A stretch of DNA of 64,000 bases from Balaenoptera acutorostrata (lineage: Eukaryota > Chordata > Mammalia > Artiodactyla > Balaenopteridae), in the NCBI RefSeq assembly GCF_949987535.1, contig NC_080067.1, positions 60,322,405 to 60,386,404 on the forward strand. Direction: 5' to 3'. The position numbers were made by a program, and so were the translations under genes. The first letter of the stretch is position 1. Each line of letters starts with the position of its first letter. The notes below the pieces were generated by a model, which was given only the letters and a program-made list of their open reading frames with translations, had not been told where the DNA came from and did no database searches. This document shows positions 12,100 through 22,612 of this stretch, piece by piece.

Positions 12100-12335
12100 C
12101 TTTTTCTAATCAGGGCAGTGGTGTCTAGCTCACTCCTTCATTCATCAAATATTTATGAGGTACCTACATGCCACAAATTATAGACTCCAGATATACTGAA
12201 GAGAATTTGTAGATTATTTCTGTTTTCATGAAGCTTAAACAGTCTTCGGGGGTGATAGGAGTGTTTGCGAGAGACACTCCTGATAAGGAAATAAACTAAG
12301 AACATGTTAAATATTACAAGTACTTTAAGGACAAT
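12100..12335 (+). repeat. Ancient repeat, second copy of the 3.9-kb type
   Basis: 'cattcatcaaatatttatga', 'ggtacctacatgccacaaat', 'gttttcatgaagcttaaaca' and 'gataaggaaataaactaaga' repeat the landmark order of the 3895-4135 element. Family name uncertain. Confidence 0.5.
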
Positions 12336-13084
12336 TAAAGAAAATTAAAATTGAATGCATTTCTGCATGCCACATGATTGGAGGTACTGACTGTCTTTGT
12401 GTTACACCACCTTTTCAAGGATGTTTGCATAGCAAACATTAGAAGAGAGAGATAATGTCCCTCTCCTCCAGAGCAATGTGCAGGTTTGTTTTGCATTCGG
12501 TATAATACAGATAAGGCCACCCTGTAGAGCAAAGATCAGGAAGGTTTGCTGTCCAGTAAAAAGATATGGGTTCCCAAAACTCAGGGTTACTCTTCTGGAA
12601 GGTAACTGACTGCATGAGCAAGTGTAACCTGGATTTCATTTTACTGAGCCCAGGATGTTGTAACTCAGAAATCAGTGCAAATGCTGATGCTCTGGTAACT
12701 GTTATTCCTGGGAGTAATTAAATCCTTTAAGTCTAAGTCAAGAAGCTCTTATCTTTGCCAACATCCATGAAACTGTGGCACACAATTCTTGTGCAATTAT
12801 AAATAGAGGAAATCTCAGAGCCTTCACAGTTCTTGACTGGGTGAATTGTGTGTACTGAAAGAAGAGGAATAAAGGCAACTTTTGAAAAATGGTGAGTGAA
12901 GGGGATTACAGAATAAGGAGACTTCAATAAGAAAAGCAGGGTCTGGATCTTGTATACCTTTGCAAGCCATGTCTGGAGTTTAGTTCTATTTGTGTATTGA
13001 GAATCAACTACAGAATTTATGTGAGAAAGTGACATAATTAGATTTACATATTATATGTTTATTAAAAAGAGAAATGAAAAAATG
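12336..13084. other. No recognisable feature
   Basis: Three short minus-strand frames (60-100 codons) cover this stretch, but none has a recognisable motif. Confidence 0.5.
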
Positions 13085-13195
13085 CTAAAGTGTGAGTCCG
13101 ATTTGGATTTATGTCTCAGCTCTGCCACATATTTGTTATATGGTCGTGAGTAAATTGCAATTTTTCTGATCTTCCATTTTCTCCAATGGAAGAGA
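13085..13195 (+). repeat. MIR 5' half
   Basis: 'gatttatgtctcagctctgc' and 'catatttgttatatggtcgt' match the MIR segment around 'ggctctgccacttactagct'. It is cut off by the A-run and L1 that follow. Confidence 0.58.
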
Positions 13196-13204
13196 AAAAA
13201 AAAA

Positions 13205-13962
13205 AATCCGCAAATTAAAACAAGGAGATATCACCTCACATCCATTAGGATGGCTACTATCAAAAAACCCAGAAAGTAGTAAGCATTGACAAGAGTGTGG
13301 AGAAACTGGAACACTTGAACACTATTGGTGGGAATGTAAAATGGTGCATACACAATGAAAATCAGTATGGTGGCTACTCAAAAAATTAAAAATAGAATTA
13401 TTATATAATCCAGCAATTACACTTCTGGGTATATGCTCAAAAGAACTGAAATCAGGATCTTGAAGAGATATTTGTACGTTCATGTTTATAGCAGCATTAT
13501 TCACAATAGCCAAGAGGTAGAATCAACCCAAGCATTCATTGGTGGATGAATGGATAAGCAAAATGTGGTCTGTACAAACAATGGAGTATTGTTCAACTTT
13601 TAAAAAGAAAATTCTGACACATGCTACAACATGAATGAAACTTGAGAACATTAGGTTAAGTGAAATAAACTAGAAACAAACTGACAAATATTGTATGATT
13701 CTACTTACATGTGGTACCTAAAGTACTCAAATTCCTAGAGACAGAAACTAGAATGGTGGTTGTCAGGGGCTGGGTGGAAGGAGAAATAGAGAGTTCTTTA
13801 ATGGGTACAGTGTTTAACTTTTACAAGATGAAGAGTTCTGGAGATTAGCTGCACAATACTGTAAATGTACGTAATACTACTAAACTATACACTTAAGATG
13901 GTTAATATGGTAAATTTTATGTTCTGTGAATTTTACCACAATTAAAAATAAAAATAAAGAAA
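13205..13962 (+). mobile_element. Old L1 3' end: ORF2 C-terminus and 3' UTR
   Basis: Starts in the ORF2 C-terminal region ('ggagatatcacctcacatcc', 'aggatggctactatcaaaaa') and continues through 'ggtgggaatgtaaaatggtg', 'catgtttatagcagcattat' and 'gatgaatggataagcaaaat' into a 3' UTR ending 'gtgaattttaccacaattaa' with an A-rich tail. Its 3' UTR differs from that of the 16-20 kb copy, which marks an older subfamily. Reading frames are broken throughout. Confidence 0.87.
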
Positions 13963-14638
13963 ACAGTACCTACTACAATTGGTTTAGTGTTTAACAAACG
14001 AGAAAAGTTTTCCTAACCATGATTCAGATATAATATCAGTCTCTATGGCCGTCAACATAGAAGAAAGAATCTCTGCCTTCAAATTGCCAAAAGACGAATA
14101 AACCATATCCCAGTCTTAGAAAGGTTTTATAAACATAAATATAAAAGCATTTTGTTAACTCTAAACTTATCTGCAAATGTAAGATGAAAGTATTATTATT
14201 GGTTCAAAATTGACTTCAGAACCTCTAGTTTTAGGGGTAGTTGCAATATATTTTTAAGGTTGCTTTATACAGTGTCAATGGTATAGCCCTTAGTGTACAC
14301 ACTGTAAGGATTAATGATGCTTATTAATGATGCTTAGTCCTGAAAGTAAGATTGGGAGATAAGAGGATGTCATGAAAGTGTGAATTAACACAGGATTAAA
14401 TTATCTATTATTGCCTGAATACACACTTGGATGGATATGTGAATGAAGCACTTTGCCCTTACCATTTCAAAGGGTATATTATCTAAGTTCAACCTTCACC
14501 CAGTTTTAATCAGCCATGTTAAATGTTCAAGCCTTCTGTGGCACTACACATTAAGCTATACAGGAGAGAAATTATAATTCCAGGAGAAAAATTAGACGTC
14601 AATGTTCTGGCTAAAGAATGGTTGTTGTGGGATATTTT
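13963..14638. other. No gene seen
   Basis: Unique sequence with a small tandem duplication of 'attaatgatgctt' near 14309-14334. Confidence 0.5.
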
Positions 14639-14656
14639 AAAAACAGGTTTGTTGAG

Positions 14657-14971
14657 GGCTTCCCTGGTGGCGCAGTGGTTGAGAATCTGCCTGCTAATGC
14701 AGGGGACACGGGTTCGAGCCCTGGTCCGGGAAGATCCCACATGCTGCGGAGCAACTGGGCCCGTGAGCCAGAACTACTGAGCCTGCGCGTCTGGAGCCTG
14801 TGCTCTGCAACAAGAGAGGCCGCGATGGTGAGAGGCCCGCGCACTACGATGAAGAGTGGCCCCCGCTTGCCATAACTAGAGGAAGCCCTCGCACAGAAAC
14901 GAAGACCCAACACAGCCAAAAAATAAATAAATAAATAAATAAAAATTAAAGGTGCTAATAATTAAAAAAAA
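14657..14971 (+). mobile_element. CHR-type tRNA-derived SINE, copy 1
   Basis: Begins 'ggcttccctggtgg'. The tRNA-like RNA polymerase III promoter is visible: A box 'tggcgcagtgg' at 14668-14678 and B box 'ggttcgagccc' at 14711-14721. The body ('gagcctgcgcgtctggagcc', one 'cgatgaagagtggccccc' unit) is followed by a tail of (AAAT)n and A. The 18-bp duplication 'aaaaacaggtttgttgag' flanks it (14639-14656 and 14972-14989). It landed in the antisense 3' UTR of an old L1M, whose sequence resumes directly as 'gagatataattgaggtac'. Open frames on both strands here are SINE artefacts. Confidence 0.95.
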
Positions 14972-15334
14972 AAAAACAGGTTTGTTGAGATATAATTGAG
15001 GTACAATAAACTGCACATGTTTACAGTGTACAATTTGATAAATATCACATATGTATACAAATGAAAGATGATTGCTATAAATAAGAGAGTGAAAATAACC
15101 ATCACTTCCCAAAGTTTCCTCAGTGGGAATCCCTCCTTTCCATTTCTCTTTCTCCCTACACCCACATATGCAGCAACCAATGACCATTATAGATTAGTCC
15201 ATTATAGATTACTTTGCATTTTCTATAATTTTATATAAATGAAATCATACAACATACTTTTTAATGCTTGGCTACATTCACTCAAAATAATTATATTGCA
15301 TCTATCAAAAGTTCATTTAAAAAACTTCTTCTCC

Positions 15335-15668
15335 GGGCTTCCCTGGTGGCGCAGTGGTTGAGAATCTGCCTGCTAATGCAGGGGACACGGGTTCGAGCCC
15401 TGGTCTGGGAAGATCCCACATGCCACGGAGCAGCTGGGCCCATGAGCCACAACTACTGAGCCTGCGCGTCTGGAGCCTGTGCCCCGCAACGGGAGGGGCC
15501 GCGATAGTGAAAGGCCCGCGCACCGCGATGAAGAGCGGTCCCCACACCGCGATGAAGAGTGGCCCCCACTTGCCGTAACCAGAGAAAGCCCTCGCACGAA
15601 CCGAAGACCCAACACAGCCAAAAATAAATAATAAATAAATAAATAAAGTAGCTATAAAGAGTATTACA

Positions 15669-15695
<27 letters not shown>
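15335..15695 (+). mobile_element. CHR-type tRNA-derived SINE, copy 2
   Basis: A box at 15347-15357 and B box at 15390-15400 are intact. The body carries two 'ccgcgatgaagag' units where copy 1 has one. The tail contains 'gtagctataaa' (15648-15658), shared with copy 4, then about 30 A. A perfect 16-bp duplication 'aaaaaacttcttctcc' flanks it at 15319-15334 and 15696-15711. The last bases of the target, 'ctcc', belong to an earlier micro-insertion of L1, so the events can be ordered. The 60-86-codon frames across it are artefacts of its composition. Confidence 0.95.
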
Positions 15696-15703
<8 letters not shown>

Positions 15704-15711
15704 TCTTCTCC

Positions 15712-15733
15712 AATAAAGATGTTAAAAAAAAAA
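15712..15733 (+). mobile_element. Ultra-short L1 3'-end insertion, split by SINE copy 2
   Basis: With copy 2 and its duplication removed, 'ctcc' (15331-15334) joins 'aataaagatgtt' and an A-run. That is the extreme 3' end of the young L1 (compare 'caataaagatgttaaaa' at the end of the 16-20 kb copy). It is flanked by 'aaaaaacttctt' at 15319-15330 and again at 15728-15739. The inserted L1 part is only about 16 bases plus tail. Confidence 0.75.
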
Positions 15734-16180
15734 CTTCTTATTGGTATTTCATTATGTGGATATACCCCAATGTGTTTCTTCATTTACCTTCTAATGGACA
15801 TTTCGTTTGTTCCCAGTTTTTAGCTTCTAAAAATAAAGCTGTTATGAACATTCACATACACATCTTTGTATGGGCATATGCTTTCATTTCTTTTAAGTAC
15901 TTAGCAATGGAATGATAAAATTGTATAGTAGAGTATGTATTTTTTTTGAGAAAATACCAAACTCAGCTACAAAGTGGTTGCATTATTTTTCATTCCAATT
16001 CATAGTGTATGAAAGGTCTACTTTCTCCATTTTCTCACCAAAACTTGAGATGGTCACAATTTTATTTTTTAACCAATCAAATAGGTATGTGGTAGTATTT
16101 TATAGCAGTTTTAATATGCATTCTTGTAAAAACTAATGATGCTGAGCACATTTCCATGTACTTTTACTTATGTACTTTTC

Positions 16181-19100
16181 CATGTAAAAGGATTAAATGC
16201 TCCAACCAAAAGACACAGGCTGGCTGAATGGATACAAAAACAAGACCCATATATATGCTGTCTACAAGAGACCCACTTCAGACCTAGAGACACATACAGA
16301 CTGAAAGTGAGGGGATGGAAAAAGATATTCCATGCAAATGGAAATCAAAAGAAAGCTGGAGTAGCAATTCTCATATCAGACAAAATAGACTTTAAAATAA
16401 AGACTATTACAAGAGACAAAGAAGGACACTACATAATGATCAAGGGATCGATCCAAGAGGAAGGTATAACAATTGTAAATATTTATGCACCCAACATAGG
16501 AGCACCTCAATACATAAGGCAAATACTAACAGCCATAAAAGGGGAAATAGACAGTAACACAATCATAGTAGGGGACTTTAACACCCCACTTTCACCAATG
16601 GACATATCATCCAAAATGAAAATAAATAAGAAAACACAAGCTTTAAATGATATATTAAACAGGATGGACTTAATTGATATTTATAGGACATTCCACCCAA
16701 AAACAACAGAATACACATTTTTCTCAAGTGCTCATGGAACATTCTCCAGGATAGATCATATCTTGGGTCACAAATCAAGCCTTGGTAAATTTAAGAAAAC
16801 TGAAATCGTATCAAGTATCTTTTCCGACCACAACGCTATGAGACTAGATATCAATTACAGGAAAAGATCTGTAAAAAATACAAACACATGGAGGCTACAC
16901 AATACACTACATAATAACGAAGTGATCACTGAAGAAATCAAAGGGGAAATCAAAAAATACCTAGAAACAAATGACAATGGAGATACGACGACCCAAAACC
17001 TATGGGATGCAGCAAAAGCAGTTCTACGAGGGAAGTTTATAGCAATACAAGCCTACATCAAGAAACAGGAAACACCTCGAATAAACAACCTAACCTTGCA
17101 CCTAAAGCAATTAGAGAAAGAAGAGCAAAAAAACCCCAAAGCTAGCAGAAGGAAAGAAATCATAAAGATCAGATCAGAAATAAATGAAAAAGAAATGAAG
17201 GAAACAATAGCAAAAATCACTGAAACTAAAAGCTAGTTCTTCGAGAAGATAAACAAAATTGATAAACCATTAGCCAGACTCATCAAGAGAAAAAGGGAGA
17301 AGACTCAAATCAATAGAATTAGAAATGAAAAAGGAGAAGTAACCACTGACACTGCAGAAATACAAACGATCATGAGAGATTACTACAAGCAACTCTATGC
17401 CAATAAAATGGACAACCTGGAAGAAATGGACAGATTCTTAGAAATGCACAACCTACCGAGACTGAACCAGGAAGAAATAGAAAATATGAACAGACCAATC
17501 ACAAGCACTGAAATTGAAACTGTGATTTAAAATCTTCCAACAAACAAAAGCCCAGGGCCAGATGGCTTCACTGGCGAATTCTATCAAACATTTAGAGAAG
17601 AGCTAACACCTATCCTTCTCAAACTCTTCCAAAATATTGCAGAGGGAGGAAGACTCCCAAACTCATTCTACGAGGCCACCATCACCCTGATACCAAAACC
17701 AGACAAAGATGTCACAAAGAAAGAAAACTACAGGCCAATATCACTGATGAACATGGATGCAAAAATCCTCAACAAAATACTAGCAAACAGAATCCAACAG
17801 CACATTAAAAGGATTATACACCATGATCAAGTGGGGTTTATTCCAGGAATGCAAGGATTCTTCAATATACGCAAATCAATCAACGTGATACATCATATTA
17901 ACAAATTGAAGGAGAAAAACCATATGATCATCTCAATAGATGCAGAGAAAGCTTTCGACAAAATTCAACACCCATTTATGATAAAAGCCCTGCAGAAAGT
18001 AGGCATAGAGGGAATTTTCCTCAACATAATAAAGGCCATATATGACAAACCCACAGCCAACATTGTCCTCAATGGTGAAAAACTGAAACCATTTCCACTA
18101 AGATCAGGAACAAGATAAGGTTGCCCACTCTCACCACTATTATTCAACATAGTTTTGGAAGTGTTAGCCACAGCCATCAGAGAAGAAAAAGAAATAAAAG
18201 GAATCCAAATTGGAAAAGAAGAAGTAAAGCTGTTCCTGTTTGCAGATGACATGATACTCTACATAGAGAATCCTAAAACTGCCACCAGAAAACTACTAGA
18301 GCTAATCAATGAATTCGGTAAAGTAGCAGGATACAAAATTAATGCACAGAAATCTCTTGCATTCCTATATACTAATGATAAAAAATCTGAAAGTGAAATT
18401 AAGAAAACACTCCCATTTACCATTGCAACAAAAAGAATAAAATATCTAGGAATAAACCTACCTAAGGAGACAAAAGACCTGTATGCAGAAAATTATAGGA
18501 CACTGATGAAAGAAATTAAAGATGATACAAATAGATGGAGAGATATACCATGTTCTTGGATTGGAAGAATCAACATTGTGAAAATGACTCTACTACCCAA
18601 AGCAATCTACAGATTCAATGCAATCCCTATCAAACTACCACTGGCATTTTTCACAGAACTAGAACAAAAAAATCACAATTTGTATGGAGACACAAAAGAC
18701 CCCGAATAGCCAAAGCAATCCTGAGAACGAAAAATGGAGCTGGAGGAATCAGGCTCCCTGACTTCAGACTATATTACAAAGCTTCAGTAATCAAGACAGT
18801 TTGGAACTGGCACAAAAACAGAAATATAAATCAATGGAACAGGATAGAAAGCCCAGAGATAAACCCACACACATATGGTCACCTTATCTTTGATAAAGGA
18901 GGCAAGCATATACAGTGCAGAAAAGACAGCCTCTTCAATAAGTGGTGCTGGGAAAATTGGACAGGTACATGTAAAAGTATGAAATTAGAACACTCCCTGA
19001 CACCATGCACAAAAATAAACTCAAAATGGATTAAAGACCTAAGTGTAAAGCCAGACACTATCAAACTCTTAGAGGAAAACATAGGCAGAACACTCTAGGA

Positions 19101-19962
19101 CATAAATCACAGCAAGATCCTTTTTGACCCAGTTCCTAGAGAAATGGAAATAAAAACAAAAATAAACAAATGGGACCTAATGAAACTTAAAAGCTTTTGC
19201 ACAGCAAAGGAAACCATAAACAAGACCAAAAGACAACCCTCAGAATGGGAGAAAATATTTGCAAATGAAGCAACTGACAAAGGATTAATCTCCAAGATTT
19301 ACAAGCAGCTCATGCAGCTCCATATCACAAAAACAAACAACCCAATCCAAAAATGGGCAGAAGACCTAAATAGACATTTCTCCAAAGAAGATATACAGAT
19401 GGCCTACAGACACATGAAAGAATGCTCAACATCATTAATCATTAGAGAAATGCAAATCAAAACTACAATGAGGTATCATCACACACCAGTCAGAATGGCC
19501 ATCATCAAAAAATCTAGAAACAATAAATGCTGGAGAGGGTGTGGAGAAAAGGGAACCCTCTTGCACTGTTGGTGGGAATGTAAATTGATACAGCCACTAT
19601 GGAGAACAGTATGGAGGTTCCTTAAAAAACTACAAATAGAACTACCATACGACCCAGCAATCCCAATACTGGGCATATACCCTGAGAAAACCATAGGTCC
19701 AAAAGAGTCATGTACCAAAATGTTCATTGCAGCTCTATTTACAATAGCCAGGACATGGAAGCAACCTAAATGTCCATCGACAGATGAATGGATAAAGAAG
19801 ATGTGGCACATATATACAATGGAATATTACTCAGCCATAAAAAGAAATGAAATGGAGGTATTTGTAATGAGGTGGATGGAGTTAGAGTCTGTCATACAGA
19901 GTGAAATAAGTCAGAAAGAGAAAAACAAATACAGTATGCTAACACATATATATGGAATCTAA
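16181..19962 (+). pseudogene. L1 ORF2 pseudogene (endonuclease-reverse transcriptase)
   Basis: ORF2 protein supplies the endonuclease that nicks target DNA and the reverse transcriptase that copies L1 and SINE RNA. Here the endonuclease motifs Q-E-T-H (16265-16276), G-D-F-N (16571-16582) and S-D-H-N (16823-16834) are present. The RT block shows P-G-P-D-G-F (17552-17569) and the active site F-A-D-D-M (18239-18253). The C-terminal Cys/His cluster C-x3-C-x7-H-x4-C starts at 19528. The frame is dead: stops at 17234-17236 (a Trp position, S-stop-F-F-E), 17528-17530, 18116-18118 (just before G-C-P) and 19096-19098. The reading frame also changes by one base around an A7 run at 18666-18672. The first 17 or so codons of the open frame starting at 16136 derive from flanking L1M. 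Confidence 0.93.
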
Positions 19963-20330
19963 GGGGGAAAAAAAAAAGGTCATGAAGAACCTAGGGGCAA
20001 GATGGGAATAAAGACACAGACCTACTAGAGAATGGACTTGAGGATATGGGGAGGGGGAGGGGTGAGATGTGACAGGGTGAGAGAGTGTCATGGACATATA
20101 TACACTACCACATGTAAAATAGATAGCTAGTGGGAAGCAGCTGCATAGCACAGGGAGATCAGCTCGGTGCTTTGTGACCACCTAGAGGGGTGGGATAGGG
20201 AGGGTGGGAGGGAGGGAGATGCAAGAGGGAAGAGATATGGGAACATATGTATATGTATAACTGATTCACTTTGTTTTAAAGCAGAAACTAACACACCATT
20301 GTAAAGCAATTATACTTCAATAAAGATGTT
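19963..20330 (+). other. L1 3' UTR with G-rich tracts
   Basis: Two purine-rich, G-run tracts lie at about 20046-20070 and 20187-20217; the second has five or more runs of three G with short loops, compatible with a G-quadruplex. G-rich 3' UTRs are a known property of mammalian L1. The same region occurs in reverse orientation at 25.8 kb. Confidence 0.8.
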
Positions 20331-20347
20331 AAAAAAAAAAAAAAAAA

Positions 20348-20635
20348 GAATGAGGCCAGGCTTCTTAGCAGAAACTTTGCAAACTGGAAAAAAATTCTAT
20401 GTCCAGTAAAAATACCCTTCACAAATGAAGGTGAACTAAGACCTTTGCAGACAAATAAGACAGAGGAGTTGTCACCATCAGGCTTCTATTATAAGACATG
20501 TTAAACCTCTTCAGGCTGAAGGAAAATACCAGATGGAAACTTGGATTTGCACAAAGGAATGAAGATTTCCAGAAATGGCAATTATGTGAGTGAATATACA
20601 CTAGTTTTCTCTCCCTTTTAAACATTTCTTTGAAA
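20348..20635 (+). mobile_element. Probable old L1 fragment from the 5' side of ORF2
   Basis: 'ttagcagaaactttgcaaac', 'acccttcacaaatgaaggtg', 'tgcagacaaataagacagag' and 'aagacatgttaaacctcttc' resemble the region upstream of ORF2 in older L1 families. It lies directly after the poly(A) tail of the younger L1, though in an intact element it would precede ORF2, so it is a separate piece. Confidence 0.45.
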
Positions 20636-20754
20636 GATAATTAAATGTTTAAAGCAAAAGTAATAACAATGTACTATAGGGTTTATGACATTTGTAGAAC
20701 TGAAATGTATAACAATAGCACAAAAGATGCATGCTTTTATAATTGCATTGTATA

Positions 20755-21215
20755 ATGTGCAGTTGTACATAAATAACTTATGTTATTGACGGGAATCTAA
20801 AATGATATACCCATTTGGCAAATGTCTGGCAGTTTCTTATAAAACTAAACATAATCTTTCCTTATGACTAAGAAATTCCATTTCACTGATATTTTTCCAA
20901 ATAAATTAAATCATTCAAAAAATTTTCATGTACACCAATGTTCATAAATGTATTCATAGTAGTCCAAATATGAAAGTTATCCTGTTATCCTATGTGCCCA
21001 TCAATAGGAAAATTGATTTTTTAAAAAAAACACTGATGTATTCATACACATTCATTCATGGAGTACCATGCAGCAATAAAAGGGAACAAACTCCATGCAA
21101 CAATGTGGATGCACCTCAGGAACATCATGCTGAGCAAAAGAGAACAAATACAAAGAACACATATTGTACGATTTCACTTATATGAAGTTCTAGTATAGCA
21201 AAACTAATACATGCC
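20755..21215 (+). mobile_element. Old L1M ORF2 C-terminal fragment
   Basis: 'gacgggaatctaaaatgata', 'catgtacaccaatgttcata', 'gcccatcaataggaaaattg', 'gcagcaataaaagggaacaa' and 'atttcacttatatgaagttc' follow the order of the L1 ORF2 C-terminus and the start of the 3' UTR. Diverged, with no reading frame. Confidence 0.75.
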
Positions 21216-21459
21216 GAAAATAAATCAGAACTTTTGTTGCTTCTGCCACTCAAGAAGTTACCATCAAGTTTTATACTAAGGTATAAAAGAGGCAAAAAGA
21301 AAAGTGGGACGCTTTGTCTCAACATCTGTGAAAAAAAAAACAATATTAGAAAGTTGAGAAAGACAATCTATTTCCTTTTATACAAGCACAAAGTGACCCT
21401 GCAAATGATTTCTCTCAACCTAGCAGGCTTGCTTAGATCTGTTGAAATCTTCATTACTT

Positions 21460-21740
21460 ATACCATTGCTTCCTTCTGTCTACAATGTGTTTTCCCTTTT
21501 TCCCCCTGCTCAACTACTTCTACTTTATCTTCTATAGCTCACATAGGCTATTAGTCATTACATTCACTATTGTCCCAAATCATATTAATATCTCTGTTGG
21601 AGTTACATAAATATGTACAATATTCTGTGTCCTACATGGCTTGAGAAGTGGTACTACGTTACTACATTCTTTTCTCCATCCTCAGTGCCAGCAGAGTGCC
21701 AACACAGACATTTGTTAAATGAATGATTTTGTGAATATAG
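21460..21740 (+). repeat. Probable LINE-2 3' end
   Basis: 'cttctgtctacaatgtgttt', 'tattgtcccaaatcatatta', 'ttctccatcctcagtgccag' and 'cagacatttgttaaatgaat' give the L2 pattern with gaps. Confidence 0.52.
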
Positions 21741-22454
21741 TTTTGAAAGTCTATTAGAGGTTTTTTGACATAGACTTTTTTTCCTGTATTAATGGCAGGA
21801 TCAACATTGAATTTGTTGCATTATACAAGGAACACATTTCTATGGTGAAATTTTTCCCTATCCTACTCTTTATAGCCAGGCTTCACACATGTGACAAACT
21901 GAGGAAACTCAGTGTTTTAAAGAGATTACAGATATTTTAAAGGGAATGAAAGTTTTATTTTTGGTAATTTGGGGGAATGTTAATGATCTTGATCTGAATT
22001 TTCCAGATAATAATGTTTTTACTTTAGTCTTCTCTTTATATTTCTTAACAAAACAAAAATATATCAGTAGAAGACAAGTTTAATAGAATTATTTAATAAC
22101 GCACCACAAATAATTTAGTTTACTGATGAGGCAATTGATTACACACATTAATCAGTTCAGGTTTGCAGAGTTTCAGAGTAGCTTCTTCCTTTAATGGCTT
22201 AAAAATCTAGAAATTCAGAGCTGAAAAGATTTAATATTTCACCTAAGAAAATCTCGTTATTTCAGAGATCAAGAAGAGGAGGCACAGAAAAATTGACGAC
22301 ATAAATTCCGTGGCTACTGAGAGGAGGGGTCATCTCTGAAATTAGCTCATTTGCAACTGAAGACAATTCCATTTCTTTAGCAAGGAAAAAAAAATTCTCA
22401 GCAAGGAAATCTTCTCTATTCCATTCAAAATATTGGTGAAAGAGTAGGATGCAT
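21741..22454. other. No recognisable feature
   Basis: Unique AT-rich sequence; the minus-strand frame at 22262-22498 has no recognisable motif. Confidence 0.5.
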
Positions 22455-22612
22455 TTGTCTAAGGCTAAGGTTGCCAAGCCTGGATGCATATTAGTCACTG
22501 GGGGAAGCTTAACAAAGTATCAGGGTTGAGCCCCAGTCCCCAGAGATTCTTTATTAATTGGCCTCTGAAGGCACCCACCCATGTATTAATATTACAATGT
22601 GCACTTGGGGTT
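22455..22612. repeat. MER5-like DNA transposon remnant
   Basis: 'gaagcttaacaaagtatcag', 'tgagccccagtccccagaga' and 'tattaatattacaatgtgca' fit the MER5A-type (hAT-Charlie) non-autonomous element. That family is partly palindromic, so I leave the strand open. Confidence 0.55.

Larger units (their letters stand above)
14972..16180 (-). mobile_element. Ancient L1M, antisense, 3' UTR plus ORF2 end
   Basis: Read on the plus strand this is the reverse complement of an old L1: 3' UTR first ('gagatataattgaggtacaa', 'taaatgaaatcatacaacat'), then the ORF2 C-terminus ('attatgtggatataccccaa', 'ctaatggacatttcgtttgt', 'aactaatgatgctgagcaca'). It served as landing pad for SINE copies 1 and 2 and for an ultra-short L1. 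The younger L1 begins at its right end. Confidence 0.85.
16181..20347 (+). mobile_element. Best-preserved L1 in the window, 5'-truncated
   Basis: About 4.2 kb of a comparatively young L1. Homology begins a few dozen codons into ORF2 (G-L-N-A-P-T-K-R-H-R near 16187), so the 5' UTR, ORF1 and the ORF2 start are missing. It contains the rest of ORF2, a 3' UTR of about 370 bases with G-rich tracts, an 'aataaa' at 20319-20324 and a 17-A tail at 20331-20347. No clear target-site duplication could be found, possibly because the 5' junction lies in diverged L1M sequence. It abuts the antisense L1M upstream and an older L1-like fragment downstream. Confidence 0.95.

Noticed and set aside
14657..14730. 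A functional tRNA gene suggested by intact A and B boxes
   Set aside because: The boxes are the tRNA-derived head of the SINE; the sequence runs into the SINE body and does not fold into a complete cloverleaf with an acceptor stem that I can see.
14611..14919. 102-codon minus-strand frame and its partners in the 14.5-15.7 and 39.2-39.5 kb regions
   Set aside because: The same frames recur in each CHR SINE copy, so they are by-products of the SINE composition.
16136..17236. 366-codon open frame, the longest in the window, as a host gene
   Set aside because: Its content is the L1 ORF2 endonuclease domain and linker; the first codons are flanking L1M sequence and it ends at a premature stop inside ORF2.
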